DNA from: Steroidobacteraceae bacterium
GTDB taxonomy: Bacteria; Pseudomonadota; Gammaproteobacteria; Steroidobacterales; Steroidobacteraceae
DNA length: 45,320 nt
Assembly (NCBI GenBank): GCA_019683695.1
Contig: JADGHX010000016.1
Location: 1 to 45,320 of the forward strand
Reading direction: 5' to 3'
Under the pieces are notes generated by a model. It ran no database searches. It was not told the DNA's origin and saw nothing but the letters and a program-made list of their open reading frames with translations. The position numbers and the translations under genes are program-made. The stretch's first letter is position 1. Each line of letters begins with the position of its first letter. Below are positions 10,829 through 22,570 of the stretch, piece by piece.

Positions 10829-11631
10829 AAGCCTTTCAGCTCCGCGTACAGCGCGGGGTGATGCTCACGCAGCTCGCGCGGGGTTTCGAAGAAGGTTTCG
10901 GTGGCCACGGCGAAGAATTCCACGGTGGACTCCGTGCCATAGGGGTCGATCAGCACGTCCTCGCCGCGGTCCACGGCATCGCAGAGCGCCTCGTATTCAC
11001 GGTGAAGCACGTCGTGCCACGCTTCGAGCGCTGCGCGTCGCGCGGTGAGGTCCGTGAGCGTTCCGCCGACGCTGTTGTCCAGGTAGTGCGCGAATTCGTG
11101 CAGGACGACGTTGTACGCGTCGCCTTCCACCGCGCTCTCCTGCACATCCCGCCAGGACAGCACGATGCGTGAGGTGTCCAGGGACTGACCGGAAAGCACG
11201 CTTTCGCCCTCATGCACCACACCGGCCTCGTCCTCGTCCGTTTCGTTCACGATGAACTGATCTGGGTAGAGCAGCACACTCGCGAGCGATTCGTAAGCCC
11301 GAGGGTCCCGCTCCACGATGAGCAGGCACGCCTGCACGGCGATCACCAGCCGCATCTCGTCGGTGACCTCGAGCCCTTGGCACCCCACGAACCGCACATC
11401 CGCGAGGAACGCGCGCACCAACGGCTCCAGCCGCAGTCGCAGCGCCTTGGGCATGCGCCGATAAAGAGGCAACGTTTCCTCGAGCAGCGCACGCCACTGT
11501 GCCGGGAAGGGCTCGCTGAACTCAGCGGCTCTGCGCCGTTCCCGCGCCGCGCTCCAGAGCTGCCCGGCGAGGATCGCCAGAAGACCGCCGCCCACGATGA
11601 CGGCCAGCAGGAGCTGGGATTGGTTGTTCAT
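10801..11631 (-). CDS. mtfA: M90 zinc metallopeptidase, MtfA-like
   Basis: A 276-aa protein of the MtfA/PF06167 family. The zinc site HEFAHYLD (His178, Glu179, His182) and a downstream helix ESTVEFFAVATETFFE with the third ligand Glu are clear. E. coli MtfA binds the repressor Mlc and has aminopeptidase activity. Unlike that protein, this one has an N-terminal hydrophobic helix (about residues 7-23), so it is probably membrane anchored, as in many gammaproteobacterial homologues. It is the last gene of the minus-strand chain, and its ATG overlaps the tgpA stop by 4 bp. A role in Mlc control is not supported by this context. Confidence 0.85.
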   Translation of the reverse strand: MNNQSQLLLAVIVGGGLLAILAGQLWSAARERRRAAEFSEPFPAQWRALLEETLPLYRRMPKALRLRLEPLVRAFLADVRFVGCQGLEVTDEMRLVIAVQACLLIVERDPRAYESLASVLLYPDQFIVNETDEDEAGVVHEGESVLSGQSLDTSRIVLSWRDVQESAVEGDAYNVVLHEFAHYLDNSVGGTLTDLTARRAALEAWHDVLHREYEALCDAVDRGEDVLIDPYGTESTVEFFAVATETFFETPRELREHHPALYAELKGFYGLDPAAW

Positions 11632-13607
11632 GGCCGGCGTGTGCGCAGCTTCGCAACGTCGCGCTCGAATGCGGCGATGGCTTCCCGGCTCGCTTCCCCG
11701 TTGCCGGCGAGGCCGTAACGCAGGTCCGCATATCGATGCAGCAGGCTGCGCACGGCATCTGCAAGATCCGGCCGGCGTGCCGCAACGGCTGCCGCGTAGG
11801 CGTGCGGGCCTTCGTGAAGCTCACGAGGCGCGCCGGCATGGGCCAGCTTGGCGCAAAGCTTCACGTATGCCCGCGCGAGCCGATCCATGTGCGGTGGTCG
11901 CAGCGCGCGCCCCACATGCCACGCAACGATGGCGAGCCACAGGACGAGCGCCGATCCGAAGAGCCATCCGAGCACGTGCCAGTTCGGGTCCGGAATTCCG
12001 AGCCGGCGCAGCAGATCCAATTGCGCGCTGAAGTCGAATCGCACGACGCGCTCGTTCCACCAGTAGTTGAGCGCGTCCCACCGCTGGCGCATGTCCACGA
12101 GCCACGGTGTCGAGCGCACGAAGCGTTCCGGCGCGGACAGCGACTGCGGCATCAGATCGAACACGCCGCGCCGCAGACGTTCCGGTGCGACGGCCGCCGT
12201 GGGATCGACACGCGTCCAGCCCTTGCCATCGAGCCACACTTCCGCCCACGCGTGCGCGTCGGACTGGCGCACGATGAAGTACTCGCGAATCGGGTTCCAC
12301 TCGCCGCCGAGGTATCCCGTCACGACTCTCGAGGGCACGCCGGCGGCGCGCATCAGCGTGACGAATGCGGAGGCGTAGTGACCGCAGAACCCCTGCTTCG
12401 AGCGGAACAGGAAATCGTCCACCGAATCCCGTTCGAGCAGTGGGGGCGTGAGCGTGTACTCAAAGCCTCCGGTCCGGAAGTACGCGAGCACGGCATCCAC
12501 GAATTCCGCGTCCGAGGACACCTGCGCGCGCATCTGCCGGGCGAGCTGCACCGAGCGGGGATTGCGGTCCGCGGGGAGCCGGGTATCGATGCGCTGGGCC
12601 ACTCTCGGGATCGGCCCGGTAGAGATGTGCCGGGTAGCGGAGACGACGTCGTAGGTGAGTGTGCGCGTGACCGGCTGCAGTCCCACGAGCTGGTGATCCG
12701 TGGTGAGCATGGCGCGCCGGTTCGGGCGCTCGAGCACCGTGTCGAGCGCGAACCACCACCGCTGCGAGCTCGGCTCGAGCGTGACCCGATGTCGATACAG
12801 CGGTCCCACAGGCTCGAGCGGCGAGGGGACGTACGCCCGGTTCGCGCCGGTCCACGTTGCGCCATCGAAATCGTGGAGCACGGGTCCGCGCCAGTAGCGC
12901 TCTTCCGGCGGCGGGGGCTCGCCCTCGAACGAGACGCGGAAGGCGGGCTCGTCCGATTCGCTGAGCGAGGCGATCTCGCCCGGGTTCATCCGGTCGGTGA
13001 GTCCGGTCACGGCCGCCGAACCCTGTGGCAGCAGCCAGAACCCGCCGACCACACGCGGAAAGAACAGGAAGAGCGCCACCGCGAGCGGCAAAGAAAGGAC
13101 CAGACTGCGCGCCGCGAGCGCGCCCGCCGCGCGGTTCGTCAGGCCGCCGCCTTCCTGCGCCACGGTGGCGAGCGCCGTGCAACAGAGCCAGGCGTGCACG
13201 AGATACAGAGGGGCTCGCATGAGCCCTTGCCGATCCAGGCATGCTGCCAGCAAGAGGAATGTGGTCGCGCCGATGGTGACGTACCGGTCCCGCCGCGTGT
13301 GTGTCTCGAGCAGCTTGATGGCGCCCATCACCACGAGCAGCGCCGTGCCGGCAGCGAGGCCGTTCAGCGTCTGAAAGCGCGCGAAGATCGCTGCGATGAG
13401 CAGGAAGGCCACGCCGAGCTTCGTGTACCGGTTCGGCAGCGGCAACAGGCGCAGCTCTCCCGCGAGCCGCCAGCCGATGCAGACAAGCGCGGCCGAGCTG
13501 ACCCAGAACGGCACGCGATCCACGTGCAGCAGAATGCCGAACACGAGCGCCGCCGTCGTCCAGGCGAGCGGTGTGCTCATGAGCCGCTGCGAGATCGCGC
13601 TAGCCAT
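11628..13607 (-). CDS. tgpA: TgpA-like membrane transglutaminase
   Basis: A 659-aa protein. The N-terminal 190 residues hold several hydrophobic helices (DUF3488 region). A periplasmic part follows, with a transglutaminase-like core whose triad reads Cys408 (GFCGHYASAF), His452 (SDAHAWAEVW) and Asp468 (TRVDPTAAV). A transmembrane helix near 565-590 and a cytosolic DUF4129-type tail complete it. This layout is that of Pseudomonas aeruginosa TgpA, an essential membrane transglutaminase. The ATG at 13607 overlaps the DUF58 stop by 8 bp. With moxR and the DUF58 gene it forms the standard MoxR-DUF58-TGase module, proposed to act on envelope proteins. Confidence 0.9.
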   Translation of the reverse strand: MASAISQRLMSTPLAWTTAALVFGILLHVDRVPFWVSSAALVCIGWRLAGELRLLPLPNRYTKLGVAFLLIAAIFARFQTLNGLAAGTALLVVMGAIKLLETHTRRDRYVTIGATTFLLLAACLDRQGLMRAPLYLVHAWLCCTALATVAQEGGGLTNRAAGALAARSLVLSLPLAVALFLFFPRVVGGFWLLPQGSAAVTGLTDRMNPGEIASLSESDEPAFRVSFEGEPPPPEERYWRGPVLHDFDGATWTGANRAYVPSPLEPVGPLYRHRVTLEPSSQRWWFALDTVLERPNRRAMLTTDHQLVGLQPVTRTLTYDVVSATRHISTGPIPRVAQRIDTRLPADRNPRSVQLARQMRAQVSSDAEFVDAVLAYFRTGGFEYTLTPPLLERDSVDDFLFRSKQGFCGHYASAFVTLMRAAGVPSRVVTGYLGGEWNPIREYFIVRQSDAHAWAEVWLDGKGWTRVDPTAAVAPERLRRGVFDLMPQSLSAPERFVRSTPWLVDMRQRWDALNYWWNERVVRFDFSAQLDLLRRLGIPDPNWHVLGWLFGSALVLWLAIVAWHVGRALRPPHMDRLARAYVKLCAKLAHAGAPRELHEGPHAYAAAVAARRPDLADAVRSLLHRYADLRYGLAGNGEASREAIAAFERDVAKLRTRRP

Positions 13608-14577
13608 CGTTCGCGGCCTCGGGCTGTCCATGCAGCGCCAGCGCCGTGAGGCACCGATGTCGATGCTCAGGGCCGCTGTCCGGCTCGATGCGCTGTGGCG
13701 GAAGAATGAGGCCGTAGCGCTCGCCATGCGCTTCGGCATCCACGAGCCAGCGCGCGAGCTGCTCGAGCTTGGCTTCCGTGCCAGTGAGCTCCACCTTTGT
13801 GAAATCGAACAGGCGCAGCTCCGCGCCCATCGCGCTGTATTCCTTGACGAGCAGCGGAGCGCCGCGCGCATAGGCCTTCCAGGCTACCTGACGCGGCGAA
13901 TCGCCATCGCGGAAGGGGCGCAGGCTGAGCCACTCGTCGGAGCCGGCCACGCCGTGCGAGCGCGCGCCGGCCTTGTGCCCGCTGTCCACGGGCATGGGCA
14001 AGGTACCGTGCGCGCGCGGGTAGACGATGAGATCGAGCCCCATGTGCACCCAGCTCCACGCGCGGAACAGGCCGAACGGAAACGTCGAGGACACGCGAAA
14101 GCGCTCGATGTGCACGATGCCCCGCCGGGGTGCCGGAACTGGCACATCCACCTGCGCCTGATCGCGAGGGCGCACGGTGCACTGGCCGGGGCGGCCGCCG
14201 TTCACGTCCACTTCGAGGCCGTAACGCGTAAAGCGCGCATCGCTCTTCAGTGTGACGCGCAATGTTCCCGGCTTGCCGGCAAACGTTGGCAATGTGGCTG
14301 CGCTCACGAGCACGGTGCGCACCAGATTGCGGTGGCACTGGTGCATCGTCACGAGCCCGAATCCGGCGAGCAGAAACGTGAGAAACAGGGCGAGGCTGTT
14401 GGCGTAGTTGATGCCCGCAATGAGCATCACGAGCAGCATGAGCCCGAAACCGATGCCGATACTCGTGGGCAGGATGTACACGCGCCGCGAGCTCAGCTCG
14501 ACGGGCGGGCTGTCGAGGCCCTGTCGCCGACGGGCCCAGGCGGCGAGCTGTTTGCGCAGGAAGCGCAGCGGCCTCAC
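13600..14577 (-). CDS. DUF58 domain protein
   Basis: A 325-aa protein with two hydrophobic helices near residues 35-75 (SIGIGFGLMLLVMLIAGINY onward) and a cytosolic part with the DUF58 signature SDEWLSLRPFRDGDSPRQVA followed by WKAYAR. DUF58 proteins have a vWA-like fold and accompany MoxR ATPases, but their biochemical job is unproven. The start is a GTG whose TGA overlap with the moxR stop (GTGA) suggests coupled translation. It ends inside the start of tgpA. Confidence 0.85.
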   Translation of the reverse strand: MRPLRFLRKQLAAWARRRQGLDSPPVELSSRRVYILPTSIGIGFGLMLLVMLIAGINYANSLALFLTFLLAGFGLVTMHQCHRNLVRTVLVSAATLPTFAGKPGTLRVTLKSDARFTRYGLEVDVNGGRPGQCTVRPRDQAQVDVPVPAPRRGIVHIERFRVSSTFPFGLFRAWSWVHMGLDLIVYPRAHGTLPMPVDSGHKAGARSHGVAGSDEWLSLRPFRDGDSPRQVAWKAYARGAPLLVKEYSAMGAELRLFDFTKVELTGTEAKLEQLARWLVDAEAHGERYGLILPPQRIEPDSGPEHRHRCLTALALHGQPEAANDG

Positions 14578-15499
14578 GGCGGGACGGGCACCGCCCGAAT
14601 CAGCTCGCTCGCAATGGCGGGGCCGCTGCTGCTCTGGACGGGATCGCGCCGTTCCAGCCGGTGCGCAACGATCGCCGGCAGCACGGCCTGCACATCCTCC
14701 GGCAGCACCGCATCGCGCCCCGCGATGTAGGCCCACGCCTGCGCCGAGCGCATGAGACCTTGGCCCGCACGAGGTGACAGCCCGAGCTTCAGATCCGCGC
14801 GCTGACGCGTGCGCGCGATGAGCGTCTGTGCGTAGTCCAGCAGGGCATCGGAGATGTGCACCCCGCGCACGGCTTGCTGCAGCTGGAGAACACCTTCCGG
14901 AGTGAGCGAGGCGGAAATGTTGATCAGCTGATCCCGCCGCTCGCCCGTGCGCAGCAACTCGCGCTCGTGGGACGCATCGGGGTAGCCCAGGGTCACGCGC
15001 ATGAGGAACCGGTCGAGCTGCGATTCCGGCAGGGCGAACGTGCCGAGTTGCTCGTGCGGGTTCTGCGTGGCAACCACGAAGAAGGGTTCGGGCAAGCGGT
15101 ACGAAACGCCATCCGCGCTCACTTGCCGCTCTTCCATCGCTTCGAGCAGCGCGCTCTGCGTGCGCGGGCTCGCGCGATTCACTTCGTCCGCGAGCAGGAG
15201 CTGCGTGAAGATGGGGCCCTTGCGGAAATGGAACTGCTGCGTCGCCCGGTCGAACACGGAAACGCCGATGATGTCGGCGGGCAGCAGGTCGCTCGTGAAC
15301 TGCACACGCTGCCAGGCGAGACCGAGCACGTGCGCGAGCGCATGCGCGAGCGTGGTCTTGCCGACGCCGGGGACGTCCTCGATGAGCAGATGACCGCGCG
15401 CGAGCAGGCAGGCGAGGCACAGCCGGATCTGATCCGGCTTGCCGAGAATCACCTGCTCGAGCGCGTTGAGTGCCGCCCCAAGCGCTTCACGACCCGCGG

Positions 15500-15503
<4 letters not shown>
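14574..15503 (-). CDS. MoxR-family AAA+ ATPase
   Basis: A 309-aa AAA+ ATPase of the MoxR group. Walker A is [12 protein letters not shown], Walker B is [12 protein letters not shown], the sensor 1 region reads [12 protein letters not shown], and [14 protein letters not shown] is the family hallmark. These proteins act as chaperone-like partners of DUF58/vWA proteins. The start is a GTG inside the valS stop (GTGA) with a GGAGG at 6 nt spacing, so the gene is coupled to valS. That link between an essential synthetase and the MoxR module is unusual. Confidence 0.92.
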
Positions 15504-18277
<2,774 letters not shown>

Positions 18278-18350
18278 TACCCGCTCACCGTTACAGGAGC
18301 GCGGGATTATAGCCAGATGCCCTTTCCCGGCCGGGAGCGGCTGCTGCGGT

Positions 18351-18776
18351 TCAGAGGTTATGTGTGGTGGGCTGCAGCCCACGCTCCTTGTAGGCCCGAA
18401 AACGAGCCCGCCCGGCCTGCCGGCGAGCCGGGTCGCCATCGATGAACTCGGCCACGCGTTGCGCGGCGTCCACGCACGCGGGGACCTCGGGCGCCAGATT
18501 CACGAGCACCCCGACCGGCCCGGGCGGCGGCGTGGCGAGGCTCAGGAGCACCGGGGCCACCTCGAAGCCGGCCGCGGTGAGCGGCTCGTGCGGCACGAAG
18601 CTGCCGTCACCGAACGTCCAGAGCAGCTCGTCGAATTCGCGGAGCTCGTTGTTCTCGGTGTGCCAGACGAGCACCGTCTGGCCGGCGAGGTAGGCCTTTT
18701 CCACCACGCGACAGGCCGTGCGCAGCCGGGCCCGCGGCGAGGCTTCCTCGATCACGTAGAAATCGACCCGCGCCAT
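18351..18776 (-). CDS. holC: DNA polymerase III subunit chi
   Basis: A 141-aa protein whose start [11 protein letters not shown] matches HolC. It continues with [20 protein letters not shown], the conserved [14 protein letters not shown] and later [11 protein letters not shown]-like strand sequence. Chi links the clamp loader (through psi) to single-stranded DNA-binding protein. The pepA-holC-valS order is classic for gammaproteobacteria and supports the call. The ATG at 18776 lies 16 nt after the pepA stop. Confidence 0.92.
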   Translation of the reverse strand: MARVDFYVIEEASPRARLRTACRVVEKAYLAGQTVLVWHTENNELREFDELLWTFGDGSFVPHEPLTAAGFEVAPVLLSLATPPPGPVGVLVNLAPEVPACVDAAQRVAEFIDGDPARRQAGRARFRAYKERGLQPTTHNL

Positions 18777-18792
18777 GCCCGCCGTGGGACCT

Positions 18793-20286
18793 TCAGCGGC
18801 CCGCGCGGTGGATGAGGAAGTCCGCCAGGAGCGGAGTGGGGCGACCCGTGCTGCCCTTGTTCGCGCCGCCCTGGTAGGCGGTGCCCGCGATATCCAGATG
18901 CGCCCAGCGCAGGCCCTGCGTGAACTTGCCCAGGAACGCCGCGGCGGTGATCGCGCCGCCTTCGCGCCCGCCGATGTTGGCCACGTCCGCAAAGTTGCTC
19001 TTGAGCTGATCCGCGTATTCCTCGGTGAGCGGCAGATGCCAGCAGCGGTCGTCCGCGCGCTGGCCGGCGTCCACCAGCTCGCGCGCGAGCGCGTCGTCGT
19101 TCGACATGCAGCCCGCGTGATGTGCGCCGAGCGCGATGACGCACGCGCCGGTCAGCGTGGCGACGTCGATGACGGCCGCGGGATCGTAGCGGCGCGCGTA
19201 GTGGAGCGCGTCACACAGCACGAGCCGGCCTTCCGCATCGGTGTTGAGCACTTCCACGGTGAGGCCCGCCGCGCTCTTGACGATGTCCCCGGGCTTGATG
19301 GCCCGGCTGCCCGGCATGTTCTCGCAGGCGGCGATGAGCCCCACGACGTTGAGCGGCAGCCGCAACTCCGCCGCGAGCGTGAGCGATGCGATCACCGCCG
19401 CGGAGCCGCTCATGTCGAATTTCATCTCGTCCATCGTGGGCGGGTCCTTGAGCGAGATGCCGCCCGTGTCGAACGTGATGCCCTTGCCCACGAGCACGAT
19501 CGGCGCCTTCGGCGCCTTCGGGCCCTTGTATTCGATGATGATGAACTTCGGCGGCTCCGCGCTGCCGCGGGTCACGGCGAGGAAGCAGCCCATCTTCTCC
19601 TTGCGGATGCCGGCCTCGTCCAGCACGGTGACCTTCACGGACGAATGCGCTTTCGCGAGGGCCTTCGCCTGATCCGCCAGATACGTGGGCGTGCACACAT
19701 TGCCCGGGAGATTTCCCAGGTCCCGCTGCACGCGGGCGGCGGACGCGATGGCCGCGCCATGCGTGAGACCGCGGCGGGCCGCGCTTGCACCACTGCCGCG
19801 CACGGGCCCCGCGAGGACGCGCTCGAGTGCCGGCGGCTTCGGCTTCTGCGCGGTCTTGAGGTCGTTCACCCGATAGAGCGTGGTGCCGGTGACCTCCGCG
19901 ATGACACGCCCGAAGTAGTAGTCGTCCAGCTCCTTGAACGAAGGCCGTGCGAGCGCGAATGCGGCGCTCGCAATGCGCGTGCGCGCGATCGCCGTGACGG
20001 CGCTGCCGACAGCCTTCCTGAAGAGCTTGCGATTGAAGCTTTTCTGCGCGCCGAGGCCCACGAGCAGCACGCGGCTCGCCTTGATGCCTTCCACCTCCGG
20101 CAGGAGCAGTGTCTCTCCGCTGCGACCGGGGAAATCCCCGCGCGAGACGACTCGTGCGAGCTTGCCGTTCGAGGCTGCATCGACGGCGCGGGCTTCCTCC
20201 GTCAGCTCCCCTTCGTCGAACACGCCGAGCACGAGGCAATCGGTTTCGAGCGTTGCCACTCCCTTGGTCCAGACATCGAACTGCAT
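18793..20286 (-). CDS. pepA: leucyl aminopeptidase (M17)
   Basis: A 497-aa cytosolic aminopeptidase with two metal ions. The M17 signature NTDAEGRLVLCDALHYA is intact. Upstream GKGITFDTGGISLKD supplies the Lys and Asp metal ligands, and MKFDMSGSAAVI follows. In E. coli, PepA also binds DNA in Xer recombination and carAB control; nothing here tests that. The ATG at 20286 is preceded by a GGAGA ribosome binding site. It heads the minus-strand chain and is divergent from lptF across a 99-bp gap, an arrangement conserved in gammaproteobacteria. Confidence 0.96.
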   Translation of the reverse strand: MQFDVWTKGVATLETDCLVLGVFDEGELTEEARAVDAASNGKLARVVSRGDFPGRSGETLLLPEVEGIKASRVLLVGLGAQKSFNRKLFRKAVGSAVTAIARTRIASAAFALARPSFKELDDYYFGRVIAEVTGTTLYRVNDLKTAQKPKPPALERVLAGPVRGSGASAARRGLTHGAAIASAARVQRDLGNLPGNVCTPTYLADQAKALAKAHSSVKVTVLDEAGIRKEKMGCFLAVTRGSAEPPKFIIIEYKGPKAPKAPIVLVGKGITFDTGGISLKDPPTMDEMKFDMSGSAAVIASLTLAAELRLPLNVVGLIAACENMPGSRAIKPGDIVKSAAGLTVEVLNTDAEGRLVLCDALHYARRYDPAAVIDVATLTGACVIALGAHHAGCMSNDDALARELVDAGQRADDRCWHLPLTEEYADQLKSNFADVANIGGREGGAITAAAFLGKFTQGLRWAHLDIAGTAYQGGANKGSTGRPTPLLADFLIHRAGR

Positions 20287-20385
20287 TCGTTATTCTCCGT
20301 TGAGGTGCGGACCGGTCTGTTTTAACGTGGCGCGCCGGGCCGGCCGAAGGGGGCGCAGTGTACCCCAACACGCGCCCGCAGCGCT

Positions 20386-21492
20386 TTGCGGCGGATTCTA
20401 GATCGGTACATCCTGAAGGAAGTCGTTCTCACCTGGCTGGCCGTGACCGGCGTGCTGCTGGTCATCCTGCTCACCAACACGCTGGCGCGCGTGCTGCAGC
20501 GGGCCGCCGAGAACCAGTATCCGCAGGATGTCGTTCTCGAGCTGATCGGGCTCGGCGCCCTGCAATATCTCACCATCGTCATGCCGGTCGGCCTGCTGCT
20601 CGGGGTCGTGCTCGCGTACGGCCGGCTGTATCACGAAAGCGAGATCGCCGCGGCGCTCGCGTGTGGCGTGGGGCCGTCTTCCCTGTATGTGCCGGCCACG
20701 CTGCTGGCGGTGGGGGTCACCGCGCTCATGGCCTGGCTCACTTTCTTCGTCGCTCCGCAGGCCACCGCGCGCACGCTCTCGCTGCGCAGTGCCGCGCTTC
20801 AGGCGGGGCAGTTCGCCCCGATTGCGCCCGGAAGATTCCGCACGTTCGGCGGCAGCGATGTCGTCGTGTACGCGGAAGGCGTGAACGGCGATGGCACCCT
20901 GTCCAACGTCTTCGTGGAACGCGAGCGGGATGGCGTGGTCGAGGTGGCGCTCGCCCAGCGCGCCCGGCACACCGTCGGGCCGGGCGGGATGACGCACACC
21001 ATCACGCTGTATGACGGCGAGCGATTCGAGGGCAGGCCGGGCAGCCCCCGGTTCCGCATCATCCGCTTCGCGGAGAACACCATTCCGGTGGAGGTGCCGA
21101 AGGTCGCGGACGCCATCACCTCGCTCGAAGCTGCGCCGACCCGCGAGCTGCTCGCGTCGGGGGATCTGGAAAAGCGCGCCGAGCTGCACTGGCGCGTGGC
21201 CATGCCGGTGATGTGCATCGTGCTCACGCTGCTCGCCGTGCCGCTCAGCCGGCTGCGGCCGCGTGAAGGGCGCTACGCGCGGTTCCTGCAGGCTGTGCTG
21301 GTCTATTTCGTGTATTCGACGTTCCTCACGGCCGGCAAGGTCTGGATCGAGCGCGGCGTGATGCCGGAGTTTCTCGGGCTGTGGTGGGTGCACGTCGTGG
21401 TCGCCGCGCTGGCGCTCGCCTACATCTTCGGGCCCCAGCTCATCGCGCGCCTGCGGTACCGGGGCGTGCGCACGCAGGAGGCGGCCGCATGA
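20386..21492 (+). CDS. lptF: LPS export permease LptF
   Basis: A 368-aa inner-membrane permease of the YjgP/YjgQ family, one half of the LptB2FG transporter that extracts lipopolysaccharide from the inner membrane. Three helices (ILKEVVLTWLAVTGVLLVIL onward) precede a periplasmic beta-jellyroll (about residues 130-255), and three helices follow from about 260. The start is TTG at 20386, giving MRRILDRYILKEV, the family's usual beginning; no ATG fits. The TGA overlaps the lptG ATG (ATGA). Confidence 0.94.
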   Translation: MRRILDRYILKEVVLTWLAVTGVLLVILLTNTLARVLQRAAENQYPQDVVLELIGLGALQYLTIVMPVGLLLGVVLAYGRLYHESEIAAALACGVGPSSLYVPATLLAVGVTALMAWLTFFVAPQATARTLSLRSAALQAGQFAPIAPGRFRTFGGSDVVVYAEGVNGDGTLSNVFVERERDGVVEVALAQRARHTVGPGGMTHTITLYDGERFEGRPGSPRFRIIRFAENTIPVEVPKVADAITSLEAAPTRELLASGDLEKRAELHWRVAMPVMCIVLTLLAVPLSRLRPREGRYARFLQAVLVYFVYSTFLTAGKVWIERGVMPEFLGLWWVHVVVAALALAYIFGPQLIARLRYRGVRTQEAAA

Positions 21493-22562
21493 AGGCGCTG
21501 GACCGGTACGTCGTGCGCACGATCCTGGGCTCGGTGGGGCTGTGGGTCGCGTTGCTGCTCACGCTCGGCGCACTGTTCATGTTCATCGATCAGCAGAAGG
21601 ACGTCGGCGTGGGCAACTACGGCGAGAAGGAGGCGCTGCTGTTCGTGCTGCTGCATGTGCCCGAGCAGGGGTGGCAGTTCCTGCCCATCGCGGCGCTCAT
21701 CGGCTCGCTCATGGGCCTCGGCACGCTCGCGCGGGGCAGCGAAATCACGGTGTTCCGGGCAACCGGCATTTCGCCGCTGCGCATGGCGGGGGCCGCGCTG
21801 ATCGCGGGAATCATGCTGATGGTGCTCGCCGTGGGCCTCGGCGAGTTCATCGCGCCTCAGCTGCAGCAGGTCGCGAAACAGCAGAAGGCCTTCAGCCGGT
21901 ATGCGGATGTCACGTTCGGGGAGGGCGGGGGCGGCGGCGCGTGGGTGCGCGACGGCAACCTGATCCTGAACGCGGGCCGGCAGTCCGGGGAGCGCTCGTT
22001 CGGCGGGATGACGATCTTCGAGCTCTCCGATGACCATCGGCTGCGCGCCATCGGGCACGCTGCGCGCGCCACCGCCGGCGGCAGTGACGAATGGCTGCTG
22101 CGGGGCTACGCGGAATCGCGCTTCGAGCAGGATCGCGTGCTCACGCGGCCGATCGGCGAGCGTCGGCTGGAATCGAGCGTCAGCGCGGGATTCCTGGGAC
22201 TTGCCCTGCAGGATCCGCTGGACATGCAGATCGCCACGCTCTGGCGCCTGATCCGCTATTACCAGGCGAATGCGCTCGATGCGCGGCCGTTCGTCTTCGC
22301 GTTCTGGTCGCGCATCGCGCGCACGGTGGCCATCGCCTTCGCCGTGCTGCTGCCCATCTCGTTCGTGCTGGGCTCGCTGCGTTCAGCGGGCGCGGGCGCG
22401 CGCGCCGCCATCGGGCTGTTGCTGGGAATCACCTTCTTCCTGCTGCAGCGGCTGATCGAAAGCGGCACGCTCGTGTTCGACCTCAACCCGGTCGTGCTCG
22501 CGTGGCTGCCCACGGCACTGCTCGCCACGCTGAGCACGGTGCTTCTTTTGCGAGCCCGGTAG
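21489..22562 (+). CDS. lptG: LPS export permease LptG
   Basis: A 357-aa partner of LptF with the same plan: MKALDRYVVRTILGSVGLWV at the N-terminus, two more helices, a periplasmic domain (about 130-255) and three C-terminal helices ending near the last residue. The segment EITVFRATGISPLRM after helix 3 is the coupling-helix region that contacts LptB. The 4-bp overlap with lptF indicates coupled translation. It ends 8 bp from the convergent aldehyde dehydrogenase gene. Confidence 0.94.
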   Translation: MKALDRYVVRTILGSVGLWVALLLTLGALFMFIDQQKDVGVGNYGEKEALLFVLLHVPEQGWQFLPIAALIGSLMGLGTLARGSEITVFRATGISPLRMAGAALIAGIMLMVLAVGLGEFIAPQLQQVAKQQKAFSRYADVTFGEGGGGGAWVRDGNLILNAGRQSGERSFGGMTIFELSDDHRLRAIGHAARATAGGSDEWLLRGYAESRFEQDRVLTRPIGERRLESSVSAGFLGLALQDPLDMQIATLWRLIRYYQANALDARPFVFAFWSRIARTVAIAFAVLLPISFVLGSLRSAGAGARAAIGLLLGITFFLLQRLIESGTLVFDLNPVVLAWLPTALLATLSTVLLLRAR

Positions 22563-22570
22563 CGGCGGCC

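Noticed and set aside
11736-13649. A 637-codon open frame on the plus strand
   Set aside because: Antisense to tgpA, which has an intact catalytic triad and a start/stop overlap with its neighbours.
18325-18336. 12-bp palindrome TCCCGGCCGGGA between holC and valS as a terminator or operator
   Set aside because: There is no loop and no T-run, and the GC-rich background makes such palindromes common.
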